Shown piece by piece: positions 8,932-17,160 of a stretch of 64,000 nt of DNA. Origin of the DNA: a virus. The position numbers and the translations under genes are program-made. The notes beneath the pieces were generated by a model. It saw only the letters and a program-made list of their open reading frames with translations. It was not told the origin of the DNA and searched no databases. The stretch's first letter is position 1. The number at the start of each line of letters is the position of its first letter. The DNA is taken from positions 32,504 through 96,503 of the IMG/VR virus record IMGVR_UViG_3300040758_000047. One strand, written 5' to 3'.

Positions 8932-9390
8932 TTAGATGTATTCAAGCGTGACCGTGACGCCGCCTACCGGAGGCAACGCACCGGGAATTGACCAGCGCCA
9001 GCCGAGGCCGTCACCGACCGCCAATACAGTCAATACGGTCGAGTTGAACAGCGTGCCCTGCTGATAAACGTCCACCGCCGAGAAGTGAGATATGGTGGAA
9101 GCCAACACGTTCGCCGAAGACCCGAGTGGCGTTGAGCCAACCGCGTGAACCAGCATACCGGCGGTCGAACCCAGAACGCTGTGGCGCTCCGTCACCGCCA
9201 CCACTTGACACGGCGCATCGGCGGTAAAGATGTGATTGGTGATTGAGGTCTGGTAGGACGATCCAGCCGGGGAGCTTCCCGTCAATTGCCCCTGCCATGC
9301 GATTGTGTACGAGACCTGCGACGGAGTGACTGGGTTGTATGCTCCAGCCGGGTTGAACTGCGATCCGCTTTGATAAACGTTGGTAATCAT
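8932..9390 (-). CDS. Virion-type protein
   Basis: A 152-residue protein; I start it at the ATG at 9390, which follows AGAGAGGATT. An upstream in-frame extension is Arg/Ser-rich and lies over the neighbouring gene, so it is unlikely to be translated. The sequence (MITNVYQSGSQFNPAGAYNP) is beta-rich and low in charge. It belongs to a run of four small genes downstream of the capsid gene, where decoration, head-completion or tail proteins are usually found. Confidence 0.7.
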   Translation of the reverse strand: MITNVYQSGSQFNPAGAYNPVTPSQVSYTIAWQGQLTGSSPAGSSYQTSITNHIFTADAPCQVVAVTERHSVLGSTAGMLVHAVGSTPLGSSANVLASTISHFSAVDVYQQGTLFNSTVLTVLAVGDGLGWRWSIPGALPPVGGVTVTLEYI

Positions 9391-9409
9391 AATCCTCTCT
9401 TGACCTCCA

Positions 9410-9958
9410 TTAACTGCTCGTCGGGGCCGGGCTTGAGCTAGTACTGGTGCTGGCATCTTCCACTTGCCACTGCGTTCCGTCCGACAGCAGCGTGACTGCC
9501 GATTCGTCCGAGTGGAAGGTGATCGTGGTGTGGGCGTTCCCGAGATTCTGCCCCGACTGGCAGACCACAGTTCCGTTGCCAGCACCCACTCTAGCGATCG
9601 TGATGGACTTGCCGACGAAAACCGTGGCATCGCACAGCGTTACTGCAAACGCGCTGGTTCCAGTCATGACGACATAATCGTCGGTGGCTCCGTTGACGGT
9701 GTACGCCGCCGAAACCGAGGTAGGCTTGGACACCCACGCAGCTATCTTCTGCCAAGCCCCGCCAGGGTAGGTCGTGCTGGGAGCGCTCACCAACTTGTAA
9801 ATAAGCGGCTGGCCAGCGGAGGCGGACGTGATCCAGATCAGGTCCCCGAGTTTGAGGTTCATCCCGGTCACGTCCGACGAAGCCGTAGGCAGCGTATTGG
9901 CGTAGAACATCTGCTGTTCGCTGGGAAGATAAGCCGGAGTCGCAATGAAAGACGGCAT
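9410..9958 (-). CDS. Virion-type protein
   Basis: A 182-residue protein. After an N-terminal part (MPSFIATPAYLPSEQQMFYA), the region from about residue 85 (VVMTGTSAFAVTLCDA, later NAHTTITFHSDESAVTLLSD) resembles the beta-helical repeats of fibre and decoration proteins that predict ordered parallel strands. It ends with a Ser/Thr-rich tail. Co-transcribed with the capsid gene. Confidence 0.7.
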   Translation of the reverse strand: MPSFIATPAYLPSEQQMFYANTLPTASSDVTGMNLKLGDLIWITSASAGQPLIYKLVSAPSTTYPGGAWQKIAAWVSKPTSVSAAYTVNGATDDYVVMTGTSAFAVTLCDATVFVGKSITIARVGAGNGTVVCQSGQNLGNAHTTITFHSDESAVTLLSDGTQWQVEDASTSTSSSPAPTSS

Positions 9959-9967
9959 GAATCCTCC

Positions 9968-10492
9968 TTAGAGCACGCTCGAATTGAGCACGATGTTGTT
10001 GGCAACGTACTGTGACGGAGTCGTCACACGGAACATGGCGACGTCGATATTCAACACGCCAGCCGTGCAGTGAGCCAAGGTGTCACCTGTTGGCGTAAAG
10101 GTCACCTGGGGGGTGACCGCCGACAACTGACCCATCGGCTGTGCGAACGTCTCCTGGATGGTCGTGTCGGCCACCGCCTGGAACACATTGAACGGCTGAG
10201 TGAAGAAGTTGGTTGTCCCGCCCGACTTCCCTACACTGACCGTCATCCCAGTGAGCGAACCGCCGGTGAACGATGTCGAGTGCTTGACCCGCATGTAGAG
10301 CAGAAAACTGCCCTGCGGGAACGTCATCGCAGTGCTCGTGTTATACGGCGGCCCGCTCAGCGTGTTGTAGAGATTGAACGTGTACGCCACGCCGGAGCTG
10401 GTGCTCGTAGTCTGGAGGTCCAGATAGGTGAACTGGAAACTCCAAAACTGGATTGTGCCGCCGAGATTGCCTGCTAATCCTTGTTGTGTCAT
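9968..10492 (-). CDS. Virion-type protein immediately downstream of the capsid gene
   Basis: A 174-residue protein (MTQQGLAGNLGGTIQFWSFQ), Thr/Ser/Phe-rich and low in lysine, with alternating hydrophobic pattern typical of beta-sandwich head or tail proteins. It follows the major capsid gene by about 50 bases. Function inferred from position only. Confidence 0.65.
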   Translation of the reverse strand: MTQQGLAGNLGGTIQFWSFQFTYLDLQTTSTSSGVAYTFNLYNTLSGPPYNTSTAMTFPQGSFLLYMRVKHSTSFTGGSLTGMTVSVGKSGGTTNFFTQPFNVFQAVADTTIQETFAQPMGQLSAVTPQVTFTPTGDTLAHCTAGVLNIDVAMFRVTTPSQYVANNIVLNSSVL

Positions 10493-10543
10493 TTACATGA
10501 TCCTCACTTCTTTTTCCTCTGCCACGCAACTCATTGAAAACAC

Positions 10544-12013
10544 TCAGAAAAGCGTCGAGGCGAGTTTGAAACAGGTCCGGGGGCTTGGCACCATTAGATT
10601 TGAGCCGCTAAGGAACTGGCCGCTCACATCGATCGAGTTGTTCACGCCCTTGAATCCGGTAAACCCGAATTGAAACAGGTCTACCTGGGAGAAGTACCAC
10701 TCCACGTAGGCCGTGTTCAATCCGAACATCTTGCCGATCGGCGAGCTACCCGAAGGAAGATACCGCGAAATGACCACATCGGCGGCATTGAACCTGAAGT
10801 TCTGGAATCCCACGTTGGCCAGATCGTTGTCTTTATTCTCATACCGCATTGCAGGCTGCGTGCCCTGCCAGATCAAGTTCCAGCCGTTCTGTGTGACCAC
10901 TATCAGGTCCGGGTGATCCGAGCCCCAACAGGCGTTTCCATAGGCCGTGTTGAGTTGTGCCAAGGTGAACGTGGTCACCGTGGCCTGATAGGCATTCAGC
11001 CCGCCAACGGTGCCAGTCGTCAAACCATTGATATCGGTTCGGTTCTGGCCGCCGACTTGGGAGTAATTTGTTCCGTCGTCGATCCACTCATCAAATCCGT
11101 TCAGGTATTTAGCCCGCGCACCCTGCCCGTTCTGGTACATATTGACGGCCAGGATCTTCGCCATCTTCAATGAGGCGTTGAGGAACTTCATCTCTACCTG
11201 ATTGAAAATCGCCTCTTGGCCATCGTCGTTCATCGCGTCCCATCCGTATAGCGTGATGTTTACCCACGCTACCTTCAGGTCCACCGTGATCGCCGCGTCG
11301 GTCGTAACGAAGTTGATGTCCATCGTTTCGCCCTTGCCCATAAAATCGCCGAGGAGTTCCCCAACAATCACGGGCCTCCTTACGCGGCTGTTGCCCGCGA
11401 ATCGTTCTGCTCTCTGCTGACTGAGCCTAGTAAATGCAGGATCTGCACCGTAGATGATCGTTCGTGTTGCGACCGGGTTCGCTATTCCCGGCCTTCTCAC
11501 ACTTTCATGTGAGACCAGACCATATCATCACCCCGAAGGGTGCCGCGCGCTTCCGAGCACTTGCCCGTACTCCCCGAAGGGATGGCCGTTGAACGTTCCC
11601 ATTTCTGGGCTTCGCTGCTGATTACCCCGAAGGGCTTCCCAGCAATTCACGCGGTTTTCGAGGCGGCTTTCACCGCCAAGGGACTATCAGTTAATCCGTT
11701 GTCTTCTCTACGATGTAATCGTACACATCCTTGATGTTGCGACCGGGTTCGCTATTCCCGGCCTTCTGCAAGTTTCCCAGCAGAGCAGATCATCTCATCG
11801 GCCCGCTTCGGGTCGCCTCGCGCTTCGGGCCGCTTGGCCCTACTCCCTCTCGGGATGATCGTTGAACCTTCCGACTCTCGTCGGCTTGGCTGCTGATTGC
11901 CTTGCCCGCCAATTCGGGTTTAGGTGTCCCAGCAATTCACGAGGTTTGCATAACCGATCTCTCGGCTAAGGCCCTATGTCTAAGGCGTCCAGCTCCGTTA
12001 GCTGCAAGGCCAT
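10544..12013 (-). CDS. Major capsid protein, three exons split by two group I introns
   Basis: I read a spliced gene: exon 1 12013-11983, exon 2 11728-11694, exon 3 11458-10544, giving 326 residues. Exon 1 starts at an ATG after AGGAGG and reads MALQLTELDA; exon 2 adds YVYDYIVEKTTD; exon 3 continues IIYGADPAFTRLSQQ. The frame is maintained through both joins. The splice sites come from matching P1 and P10 pairings in both introns. Without splicing the 5' reading frame meets a stop after about 15 codons. The long third exon (about 304 residues), its place after the scaffold-like gene and portal, and its WNITLYGWDAMNDDGQEAIF region fit a major capsid protein. A parS-like site lies in exon 3. 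Confidence 0.75.
10806..10821. promoter_or_regulatory. parS-like palindrome inside the capsid gene
   Basis: AATCCCACGTTGGCCA; read in the gene as ANVG. A weaker member of the family. Confidence 0.45.
11459..11693 (-). ncRNA. Group I intron 2 of the capsid gene
   Basis: 235 nt. P1 pairs the exon end GGAT plus the first intron base T with AGTCC, giving the canonical U.G pair at the splice site. P10 pairs exon 3 ATCA with TGAT just upstream of AGTCC. The last intron base is G. Core motifs are present: AATTGCTGGGA, GTTCAACG and a GATATGGTC-like P7 strand. Its 3' 42 nt match intron 1 almost perfectly, including the CCGGG/CCCGG P9-type hairpin. No ORF inside. Confidence 0.8.
11729..11982 (-). ncRNA. 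Group I intron 1 of the capsid gene
   Basis: 254 nt. P1 pairs exon end GCCT plus intron T with AGGGC, again with U.G at the cut. P10 pairs exon 2 ATGT with ACAT directly 5' of AGGGC. It ends in G. It shares AATTGCTGGGA, GTTCAACG and the terminal AGAAGGCCGGGAATAGCGAA block with intron 2, so the two are related by duplication or by spread of one intron type to a second site. No ORF inside. Confidence 0.8.
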
Positions 12014-12033
12014 TCTACGTACCTCCTATTTCA

Positions 12034-12062
12034 TTGACATTGAGTAGGGGTTGGCGTACACT
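12034..12062 (+). promoter_or_regulatory. Promoter of the endonuclease VII-like gene
   Basis: TTGACA, 17 bp, TACACT. Predicted start 12069 coincides with the A of the ATG, so the mRNA appears leaderless. Confidence 0.7.
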
Positions 12063-12068
12063 AAACGT

Positions 12069-12776
12069 ATGGAACAACCCCAGCAAACAAAGATCAGACT
12101 GAGTACTCGCGTGTACAAGGCCTGTCCTCACTGCGGAGAACAACATTCCGCCAGAGAAATATGGCCGCACCGAAAACGGTGCGAGCTTAACCCTAAGAAC
12201 CTGCCGAAGACGATAAAAGAGGCCCCAAAGAAAGGTCCGGGAATGCCTGTGTCTTGCAACTACTGCGGACACAAGACCGTGCAGTTGCTTCTTCAGAGAC
12301 ATTTCGCAACCTGCCCGAATATCACGATCCTCGAAGGACAGAAGGTCTGTACTATCTGCCAATCCATCCTGTCGATAGATGACTTTTCGGCTCATTGCAG
12401 ATCTCCGGGCGGAAGAAGCAACATCTGCAAGAAGTGCGCCTGCGCGAGATCTACGACTTGGTATCACACGCCGAAGAATCACATGTCCCGTAGAGAACGT
12501 ATGGAATACAAACTCTACGGCCTCAGTCCAGAAGGACGAAAGTCCCTTGAGACTGCGCAGAACGGTCTGTGCGCCATTTGCGGTAAGCCGCCCAGCGGAG
12601 GACCGAAGAACGAGAGGCTGGCCGTCGATCACAATCACAATTTCCCCGGCACTCACCGAGCACTCCTTTGCGAGAAGTGCAATACAGGCCTCGGTGGGTT
12701 TTTGGACGACCCGGCCTTGCTCGTCAAGGCAATCGCTTACCTTGCGAGTCACCGAAAGATCGCCGCTGTTTCCTAG
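12069..12776 (+). CDS. Endonuclease VII / HNH-type nuclease with zinc knuckles
   Basis: A 235-residue protein. Its C-terminal third (VDHNHNFPGTHRALLC, then CNTGLGGFLDDPALLVKAI) is the recombination endonuclease VII fold, a beta-beta-alpha-metal nuclease; the DH and N residues are present. Before it lie three Cys/His clusters: CPHC at about 21, CNYC at about 67, and CTIC...CKKC at about 100-127. It is encoded opposite to all its neighbours, between the capsid exon 1 and the scaffold gene, and has its own promoter. T4 gp49-type resolvases and free-standing homing nucleases share this domain. Its position next to two group I introns favours a homing role (inference). An upstream TTG start is unlikely because it lies in the promoter. 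Confidence 0.8.
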   Translation: MEQPQQTKIRLSTRVYKACPHCGEQHSAREIWPHRKRCELNPKNLPKTIKEAPKKGPGMPVSCNYCGHKTVQLLLQRHFATCPNITILEGQKVCTICQSILSIDDFSAHCRSPGGRSNICKKCACARSTTWYHTPKNHMSRRERMEYKLYGLSPEGRKSLETAQNGLCAICGKPPSGGPKNERLAVDHNHNFPGTHRALLCEKCNTGLGGFLDDPALLVKAIAYLASHRKIAAVS

Positions 12777-12799
12777 CCTCATCTTGCCTTTCGGGAGCG

Positions 12800-13723
12800 C
12801 TATACTGCGCTCCCGCTCATTTCCTTCTCTAACTTCTTCTGGACGTACTGCTGCGAGATGATCCCTTTACCTAAAGGCGCTTCAATGGCGTCGCCTTCCT
12901 TGGGCTTCAACCGTTCCAGTTGGCGCCGCTGCAAAGGTCCCAGCTTCCTTCCGCCACCGCCGCCGTCCACAATCGTCGGACTGTGCCCGCTCAACGCCGC
13001 TGCTTGCTTGCGGCCCTCCGCAATGCCTTCTTCGCGAGCCGCCTTCTTCTCCGCTTCACGGGTCGCCGTATCGCGTGCTGCGAACTTATCCTTGTAGAAG
13101 TCGTTGTAGGCTTCGTCTGGGTCGATGTTCGCCATCGATGTTTTCTTAGCTTCGGCCAACTTCTTCATGTGCTCGAAGACGGCGGGCGCATCCAAGGCCT
13201 CTCCGAAGGTCTTCTCGTGCGCCCCGAATTTCGGCGTCAATTTCTGGTAGACCTCCTGGAAGCGATTGCCCCAACCGTTGATAGTCGAGTTCAGTTCGGG
13301 GCGGATTTCCTTGTCCCGAAATTCCGTCAGCTTCGAGGTCAGCGTGTTCACATCCACCACGCCCTTCGCGGTCAGCGATTCATCGATCAACTTCTTTACG
13401 TCTTCGGCGGTCATATCAAGTTCTCCACGCGCCCGCAACTTCTCCACCTCTGCGGTGGCTTCGGCTAGTGATGTCCGAACGCGGCTGTGTTCTTGTTCCC
13501 ACATAGGCCAATCTGTTTCCTTGAAGTGCCGCCATTTCTCCAACTCCTCGACTACCGGAGGCAGAGTTTCGTATTGAAGTGCTTTGACCCTGGGAAGTAA
13601 TGGTTCCACTTGCTCCCCAAGTTCGGCATATCGTTTCACGGCAGGATACTTCTCGGAGATGGCCTTGAGACTGTTGCGTTCGCCGTCATCGGCGATCGCG
13701 GCTAATAGGTTCTCAAAGGGCAT
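12800..13723 (-). CDS. Probable capsid scaffold protein
   Basis: A 307-residue, highly charged, mostly helical protein with predicted coiled coil (SLAEATAEVEKLRARGELDM) and a Gly-rich hinge (VDGGGGGRKLG) before a basic C-terminal helix. Size, charge, helix content and location between portal and capsid genes match phage scaffolding proteins, whose basic C-terminal helix binds the coat. No catalytic motif is seen, so it is not a protease-scaffold fusion. Named from position and composition. Confidence 0.6.
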   Translation of the reverse strand: MPFENLLAAIADDGERNSLKAISEKYPAVKRYAELGEQVEPLLPRVKALQYETLPPVVEELEKWRHFKETDWPMWEQEHSRVRTSLAEATAEVEKLRARGELDMTAEDVKKLIDESLTAKGVVDVNTLTSKLTEFRDKEIRPELNSTINGWGNRFQEVYQKLTPKFGAHEKTFGEALDAPAVFEHMKKLAEAKKTSMANIDPDEAYNDFYKDKFAARDTATREAEKKAAREEGIAEGRKQAAALSGHSPTIVDGGGGGRKLGPLQRRQLERLKPKEGDAIEAPLGKGIISQQYVQKKLEKEMSGSAV

Positions 13724-13735
13724 CTTTATTCTCTC

Positions 13736-14104
13736 TTACATCACCGGACTGGGAGGTCCGGCTGATGGGTTAGACGGCGGTTGCGGCGGCACTACCGGGC
13801 TACCCTTGGCCATTCCGCTCCGCTGTGCTTTCTTCTGGATCTCTTCGGCGAGTTTCATGCCCGCTTCGGCGATCGGTTTGAACAGTGGAACCAATGAGGG
13901 GTCGAAGGATTCCAATAGGGTTTTCGTCTCACCCACCCACTGGTCGAGCTTTTGAATCTGCCCCATCACCTGTTGCACGACCTGCATCCCATCCTGGGGC
14001 TGATTGACGCCTTGCGCTGAGAATACCGATTGCTGCTGCTCTGGAGGGGCCTGCTGTTGCTGGATAATGTCAGGAGGCAGCGGAGGTGTGGTGCCCGTGG
14101 CCAT
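13736..14104 (-). CDS. Pro/Gln-rich head-region protein
   Basis: A 122-residue protein: Pro/Gln-rich disordered N-terminus (PPDIIQQQQAPPEQQQSVF), a central amphipathic helix (MQVVQQVMGQIQKLDQWVGE) and a Pro-rich tail. Small proteins of this layout often lie between portal and scaffold genes. Function unknown. Confidence 0.6.
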   Translation of the reverse strand: MATGTTPPLPPDIIQQQQAPPEQQQSVFSAQGVNQPQDGMQVVQQVMGQIQKLDQWVGETKTLLESFDPSLVPLFKPIAEAGMKLAEEIQKKAQRSGMAKGSPVVPPQPPSNPSAGPPSPVM

Positions 14105-14413
14105 TTACGCCTTCTTGGTCCGATTCTTCCCTTCGAACGAGTGCTGCATAGTTGTCTCGCTCATCCCGTCCTTGTCGTATGGGCTGCTTGCCTTCCTCGA
14201 CAAATTGACAAGCGTGGCCCCGTCGTGCGAGTGCTCGCCATGACTCTGCCTATCGCCGAAGGCGGCGACTGGATTCGGTTTACGGCTGAGGGAAACCTGG
14301 GTTGCCGTGATATGGGCGTTCGGTTTGGGACCGCCTCGATCCGGCATATCTTTCGGGCCTTGGGCTAACTTCTCCTTGCTCGAAGTTGCGTGAAAGTTTT
14401 GAGGGTATTTCAT
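14105..14413 (-). CDS. Small basic hydrophilic protein
   Basis: A 102-residue protein with no hydrophobic segment and many His, Lys and Ser (KPNPVAAFGDRQSHGEHSHD). Its stop abuts the next start. Likely unstructured. Function unknown. Confidence 0.5.
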   Translation of the reverse strand: MKYPQNFHATSSKEKLAQGPKDMPDRGGPKPNAHITATQVSLSRKPNPVAAFGDRQSHGEHSHDGATLVNLSRKASSPYDKDGMSETTMQHSFEGKNRTKKA

Positions 14414-14416
14414 AGA

Positions 14417-14479
14417 CTATCTCCGGTACACGCGCTTGTTACGGCGCGATGCCTTCTTCCTGCCCTTCTTTCTGGCCAT
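14417..14479 (-). CDS. 20-residue Lys/Arg-rich microprotein
   Basis: Reads MARKKGRKKASRRNKRVYRR: 13 of 20 residues are Lys or Arg. It ends just before the next gene starts (TAGTCTATG). A short GGAAA precedes the ATG. It shares the KKGRK core with two other tiny genes nearby, which argues against chance. It may bind nucleic acid or coat protein. Confidence 0.45.
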   Translation of the reverse strand: MARKKGRKKASRRNKRVYRR

Positions 14480-14571
14480 AAATTTTTTCCGTGGTCATGC
14501 TGGAATAAAGGGTGGCCTATTTTCTTGACTTAGGCACGCCACCGGGCCACCCCAGCGGGAGGCGTGTTGGG

Positions 14572-14616
14572 TTACTTGCGACCGTGCTTGCGGCCTTTCT
14601 TTCCCCGACGTGCCAT
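14572..14616 (-). CDS. 14-residue Lys/Arg-rich microprotein
   Basis: Reads MARRGKKGRKHGRK, preceded by GGGAGG at good spacing. Similar to the microproteins at 14417 and 17059. Confidence 0.4.
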   Translation of the reverse strand: MARRGKKGRKHGRK

Positions 14617-14709
14617 GGTGGGCCTCCCTTCGTAAAAGTCCTCAAACGGAACCTGAGGCTGTAATAAACGTACTACAAGTCAATGAAAGGGGATGCTTCC
14701 CAACGTGTC

Positions 14710-14738
14710 TAGACAGTTGCTCACTTTCTGGCTATTCT
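14710..14738 (+). promoter_or_regulatory. Promoter of the Phd-like gene
   Basis: TAGACA, 17 bp, TATTCT; the predicted start falls on the GTG at 14746. Confidence 0.55.
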
Positions 14739-14745
14739 TGGATCA

Positions 14746-14985
14746 GTGGCTACCCCTAAAGACTTGAAACTATGGACTTCCGAGATTCCTCACTTCCCAT
14801 TCGTAGACCCTAATCTTGAGTACATCGGAACTAGCAAACTGAGGCTTCTAAATGCTAAGGCGCTGCGCCAACTAAGACGACCAATAGTTGTTCAGGACCA
14901 GATCACCAACAAGCCATTGGTAGTGATCGTCAAGTACGAGCACTACCTCCAGGTTCAAAGGATTCTCTTGGAGGGATACGAGTGA
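14746..14985 (+). CDS. Phd/YefM-like antitoxin-type protein, no partner toxin
   Basis: A 79-residue protein with a GTG start. The pattern (YIGTSKLRLLNAKALRQL, then RPIVVQDQITNKPLVVIVKY and EHYLQVQRILLEG) resembles Phd/YefM antitoxins: a strand-helix DNA-binding part, a beta turn 'KPLVVIV', and a 'YEHYL' helix. It stands alone on the plus strand inside a minus-strand head operon and has its own leaderless promoter, as phage morons do. No toxin is adjacent, so it may counter a host toxin or act as a regulator. Family assignment is tentative. Confidence 0.5.
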   Translation: MATPKDLKLWTSEIPHFPFVDPNLEYIGTSKLRLLNAKALRQLRRPIVVQDQITNKPLVVIVKYEHYLQVQRILLEGYE

Positions 14986-14992
14986 TGGCGGT

Positions 14993-15008
14993 AGTCCCAC
15001 GTGGGACT
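14993..15008. promoter_or_regulatory. Perfect parS-like palindrome
   Basis: AGTCCCACGTGGGACT, a 16-bp perfect palindrome between two convergent gene ends. Confidence 0.85.
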
Positions 15009-15133
15009 CAACTCAGCGATAGTTCGAGCATCGTGCCACCGCGCTCTCCGTTCGGATGCTTCCACTGACCAAGATCGCGTACCACAACCATGTACCCCCA
15101 ACCCCCTCTTTGTACGTGAAGGTAGAGAGACAT
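15008..15133 (-). CDS. Possible 41-residue protein downstream of portal
   Basis: The frame from an ATG at 15133 (MSLYLHVQRGGWGYMVVVRD) overlaps nothing important after 15156 and ends TGA exactly where the palindrome begins, as several other genes here do. The ribosome binding site is weak. Confidence 0.35.
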   Translation of the reverse strand: MSLYLHVQRGGWGYMVVVRDLGQWKHPNGERGGTMLELSLS

Positions 15134-15155
15134 CAAGGTGAACGGGGTCCAGGCG

Positions 15156-17024
15156 CTATACGGGTGAGCCCTGTCGCTGACTTCTCGTTTGACGCGGCGT
15201 TCTTCCTGCACCCTTCGGCCCTCCACCAATACCCGCCTCGTGTTCTTTCTGCATTTCCTGTATGACAAGGTCTGCGTTCTCCGGGAATTCCGCTTGCCGA
15301 TAAAGACCGTGAAGTGACAGAGCGCCCATCTTGAAATACGTGGCCGCCCTCACCTCCTTCTGCATTCTACTCGTTCCGTGAGTCGATCCAGGAGCGATCT
15401 TCATACTGAATGCCCGCCAGAAATCCTCCTTCGGTGCCGAGGAAGGAACCATGGTCCCAGCGTCGTAATCGAAGTCTTCCGGCGTCATCCCGTCTGCCCC
15501 CAGCACTCTCATACGTCCGCTTAAAGTGGCGTACTGGAAGACGTTCGATACCATCTGTGACCCAGCTTCTTCTAATGCGATCTCAAGGTAGCGGCTTTCC
15601 AATTGGAATGGACCGCTCAACGTCTCCCTCATCTGTTCGATGGCTTCACCTCCCGGCACTTGCTTTTTCTTGGCGATGCCGGAGATGTCCAATGATCCAG
15701 AACGTTTCTTGATCGTCTCGACGAGATACCGGAGAAACTCTCCGATGTACGGAGGCAGATTCGGCGGGTCCATGTAGCGGAAGTCACCGGGTTGGGCGAT
15801 TGGGTTCATCAGAATTTTTTGCGCCGGTTTAGCGGGTTGGAAGGCATCCCACACCACTTCGGCCATCGCACCACGCTTGCCCACTACGTTCAGGTTCAAC
15901 GCTCTCTTTACGGCTTCCTCTACTCCGGCACCGATGCTATTCGTGGCTTGGCACTGTGGGATCAATCTTCGGTACTTCGAGATTCCACCGGGGCTCCACA
16001 CGCAGGGATTCAACTGAAGCATCGTGAAAGGATACAGTCCGTGCCAGAAGGGGCTTGGACCGTCGTACATGATCCGATCCCCGGCGAAAATCACCAGCCT
16101 CTTACGCGGGAATAATCTTGCTCCTGGGGGCACAAGATAGTGGTAATTGTACTGACTGGGATGAAGGTCCTGATTCTGAACGAACACTTCATTGCCAGAT
16201 TCATTGATCGACCAATCGTCGAAATAGACCTCCTTCAACTCGATCACTGGGAACGGTACGTAGGTCCCTTCGGATTCTCGAACTGGACCGCCGCGCTGCG
16301 ACATCTTGTGCTTCATGGCGGGACTCATCGCATTCCACGTGTACTCAGGCACGCTAGAAGGTCGAACGTACTTGTCCTGAGAAAGTGACCGGCTCAGGTT
16401 GACCGTGTACTTTTCCAGCCCTTGGCATTTCTCTTTGCCGAACTTGGCGTAGAAGTACGGGAGTGGTTTGTAGTTCTGATAGATGACCGCTGCCGATTCC
16501 TGTATCTTTCCGTTACAGAGAACCGGAATCACCTGATCGGCCCCGTGCGCTGAAAACTGGAATTGGTTTTCTCCGGCTACGTGCTTCAGGAATCCTGTCC
16601 CAAATAGCGCATGGTCCAGCCACTCCACCACAATCGCATCCAGGTTCATGTTGAACCACAGCGACCGGATGTACTTGTGAACCGTCTCGGCTTGCTTTTT
16701 GTACGCCTCGACCGATGACGTGATGTCGATAGTAGGGCGGATCTGACTCAATGACGACAGGGCTTCTAAACGCATATCACCCATGTAATCGTCATAGTAC
16801 TTTGACCTGTAGTCTGGACGTGTCGAGGGATACCAGTTGCCGTCCAAGTAGTCCAGGATTCTTTCGATCTCTTGCAGGTCCCGCCAAGAGCGCATTTCCT
16901 CCATCCCCTGGCGGAGAAGGGCGTCGCGCCAACCTAGAAGTTTTCTAGAGTATTGGTCAGGGAAATCGCGCGAGCCAGAATTGCGTTCGACGGATGCGCG
17001 AGGAACGATCGCTAACGAAGCCAT
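15156..17024 (-). CDS. Portal protein
   Basis: A 622-residue protein. The N-terminal part (residues 35-110) is helical with RSWRDLQEIERILDYLDGN and YYDDYMGDMRLEALSSL, typical of P22-like and related portals. A central beta-rich clip/wing region contains WLDHALFGTGFLKH, and the long C-terminal helices (SRYLEIALEEAGSQMVSNVF) fit the stem and crown. It sits between terminase and scaffold genes, as portals do. It forms the dodecameric DNA channel at one capsid vertex. 123 bp of this gene are copied at 25703-25825. Confidence 0.8.
   Translation of the reverse strand: MASLAIVPRASVERNSGSRDFPDQYSRKLLGWRDALLRQGMEEMRSWRDLQEIERILDYLDGNWYPSTRPDYRSKYYDDYMGDMRLEALSSLSQIRPTIDITSSVEAYKKQAETVHKYIRSLWFNMNLDAIVVEWLDHALFGTGFLKHVAGENQFQFSAHGADQVIPVLCNGKIQESAAVIYQNYKPLPYFYAKFGKEKCQGLEKYTVNLSRSLSQDKYVRPSSVPEYTWNAMSPAMKHKMSQRGGPVRESEGTYVPFPVIELKEVYFDDWSINESGNEVFVQNQDLHPSQYNYHYLVPPGARLFPRKRLVIFAGDRIMYDGPSPFWHGLYPFTMLQLNPCVWSPGGISKYRRLIPQCQATNSIGAGVEEAVKRALNLNVVGKRGAMAEVVWDAFQPAKPAQKILMNPIAQPGDFRYMDPPNLPPYIGEFLRYLVETIKKRSGSLDISGIAKKKQVPGGEAIEQMRETLSGPFQLESRYLEIALEEAGSQMVSNVFQYATLSGRMRVLGADGMTPEDFDYDAGTMVPSSAPKEDFWRAFSMKIAPGSTHGTSRMQKEVRAATYFKMGALSLHGLYRQAEFPENADLVIQEMQKEHEAGIGGGPKGAGRTPRQTRSQRQGSPV
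15714..15836. repeat. 123-bp portal segment duplicated at 25703-25825
   Basis: Identical over 123 bp in the same orientation, with weaker similarity for about 40 bp further. Confidence 0.9.
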
Positions 17025-17058
17025 AGGTGCCTCAAATCGTCCTCACGGCAGGGGAGAT

Positions 17059-17160
17059 TCAGCGCCGCGCCTTTAGTTTGCGTTCGGCGCGATGAGGGGC
17101 ATTTGGCTGGCGAGGGCTGTTGCCTCCCTTCACCTTCCGGCCTTTGTGGCCTCGTTTCAT
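17059..17160 (-). CDS. 33-residue Lys/Arg-rich microprotein
   Basis: Starts MKRGHKGRKVKGGNSPRQPN after a perfect AGGAGG and ends in RKLKARR. It precedes the portal gene. It shares a (K/R)KGRK-like core with the 14- and 20-residue peptides at 14572 and 14417. A DNA-condensing or packaging helper is conceivable. Confidence 0.5.
   Translation of the reverse strand: MKRGHKGRKVKGGNSPRQPNAPHRAERKLKARR

Noticed and set aside
10544-11500. Capsid gene starting at an ATG at 11500
   Set aside because: That ATG lies inside intron 2; the residues before IIYGADP are intron 3' end and recur at the end of intron 1.
12015-12782. Minus-strand frame of 255 codons over the EndoVII gene
   Set aside because: The plus frame has zinc clusters, a nuclease motif and a promoter; the minus frame does not.
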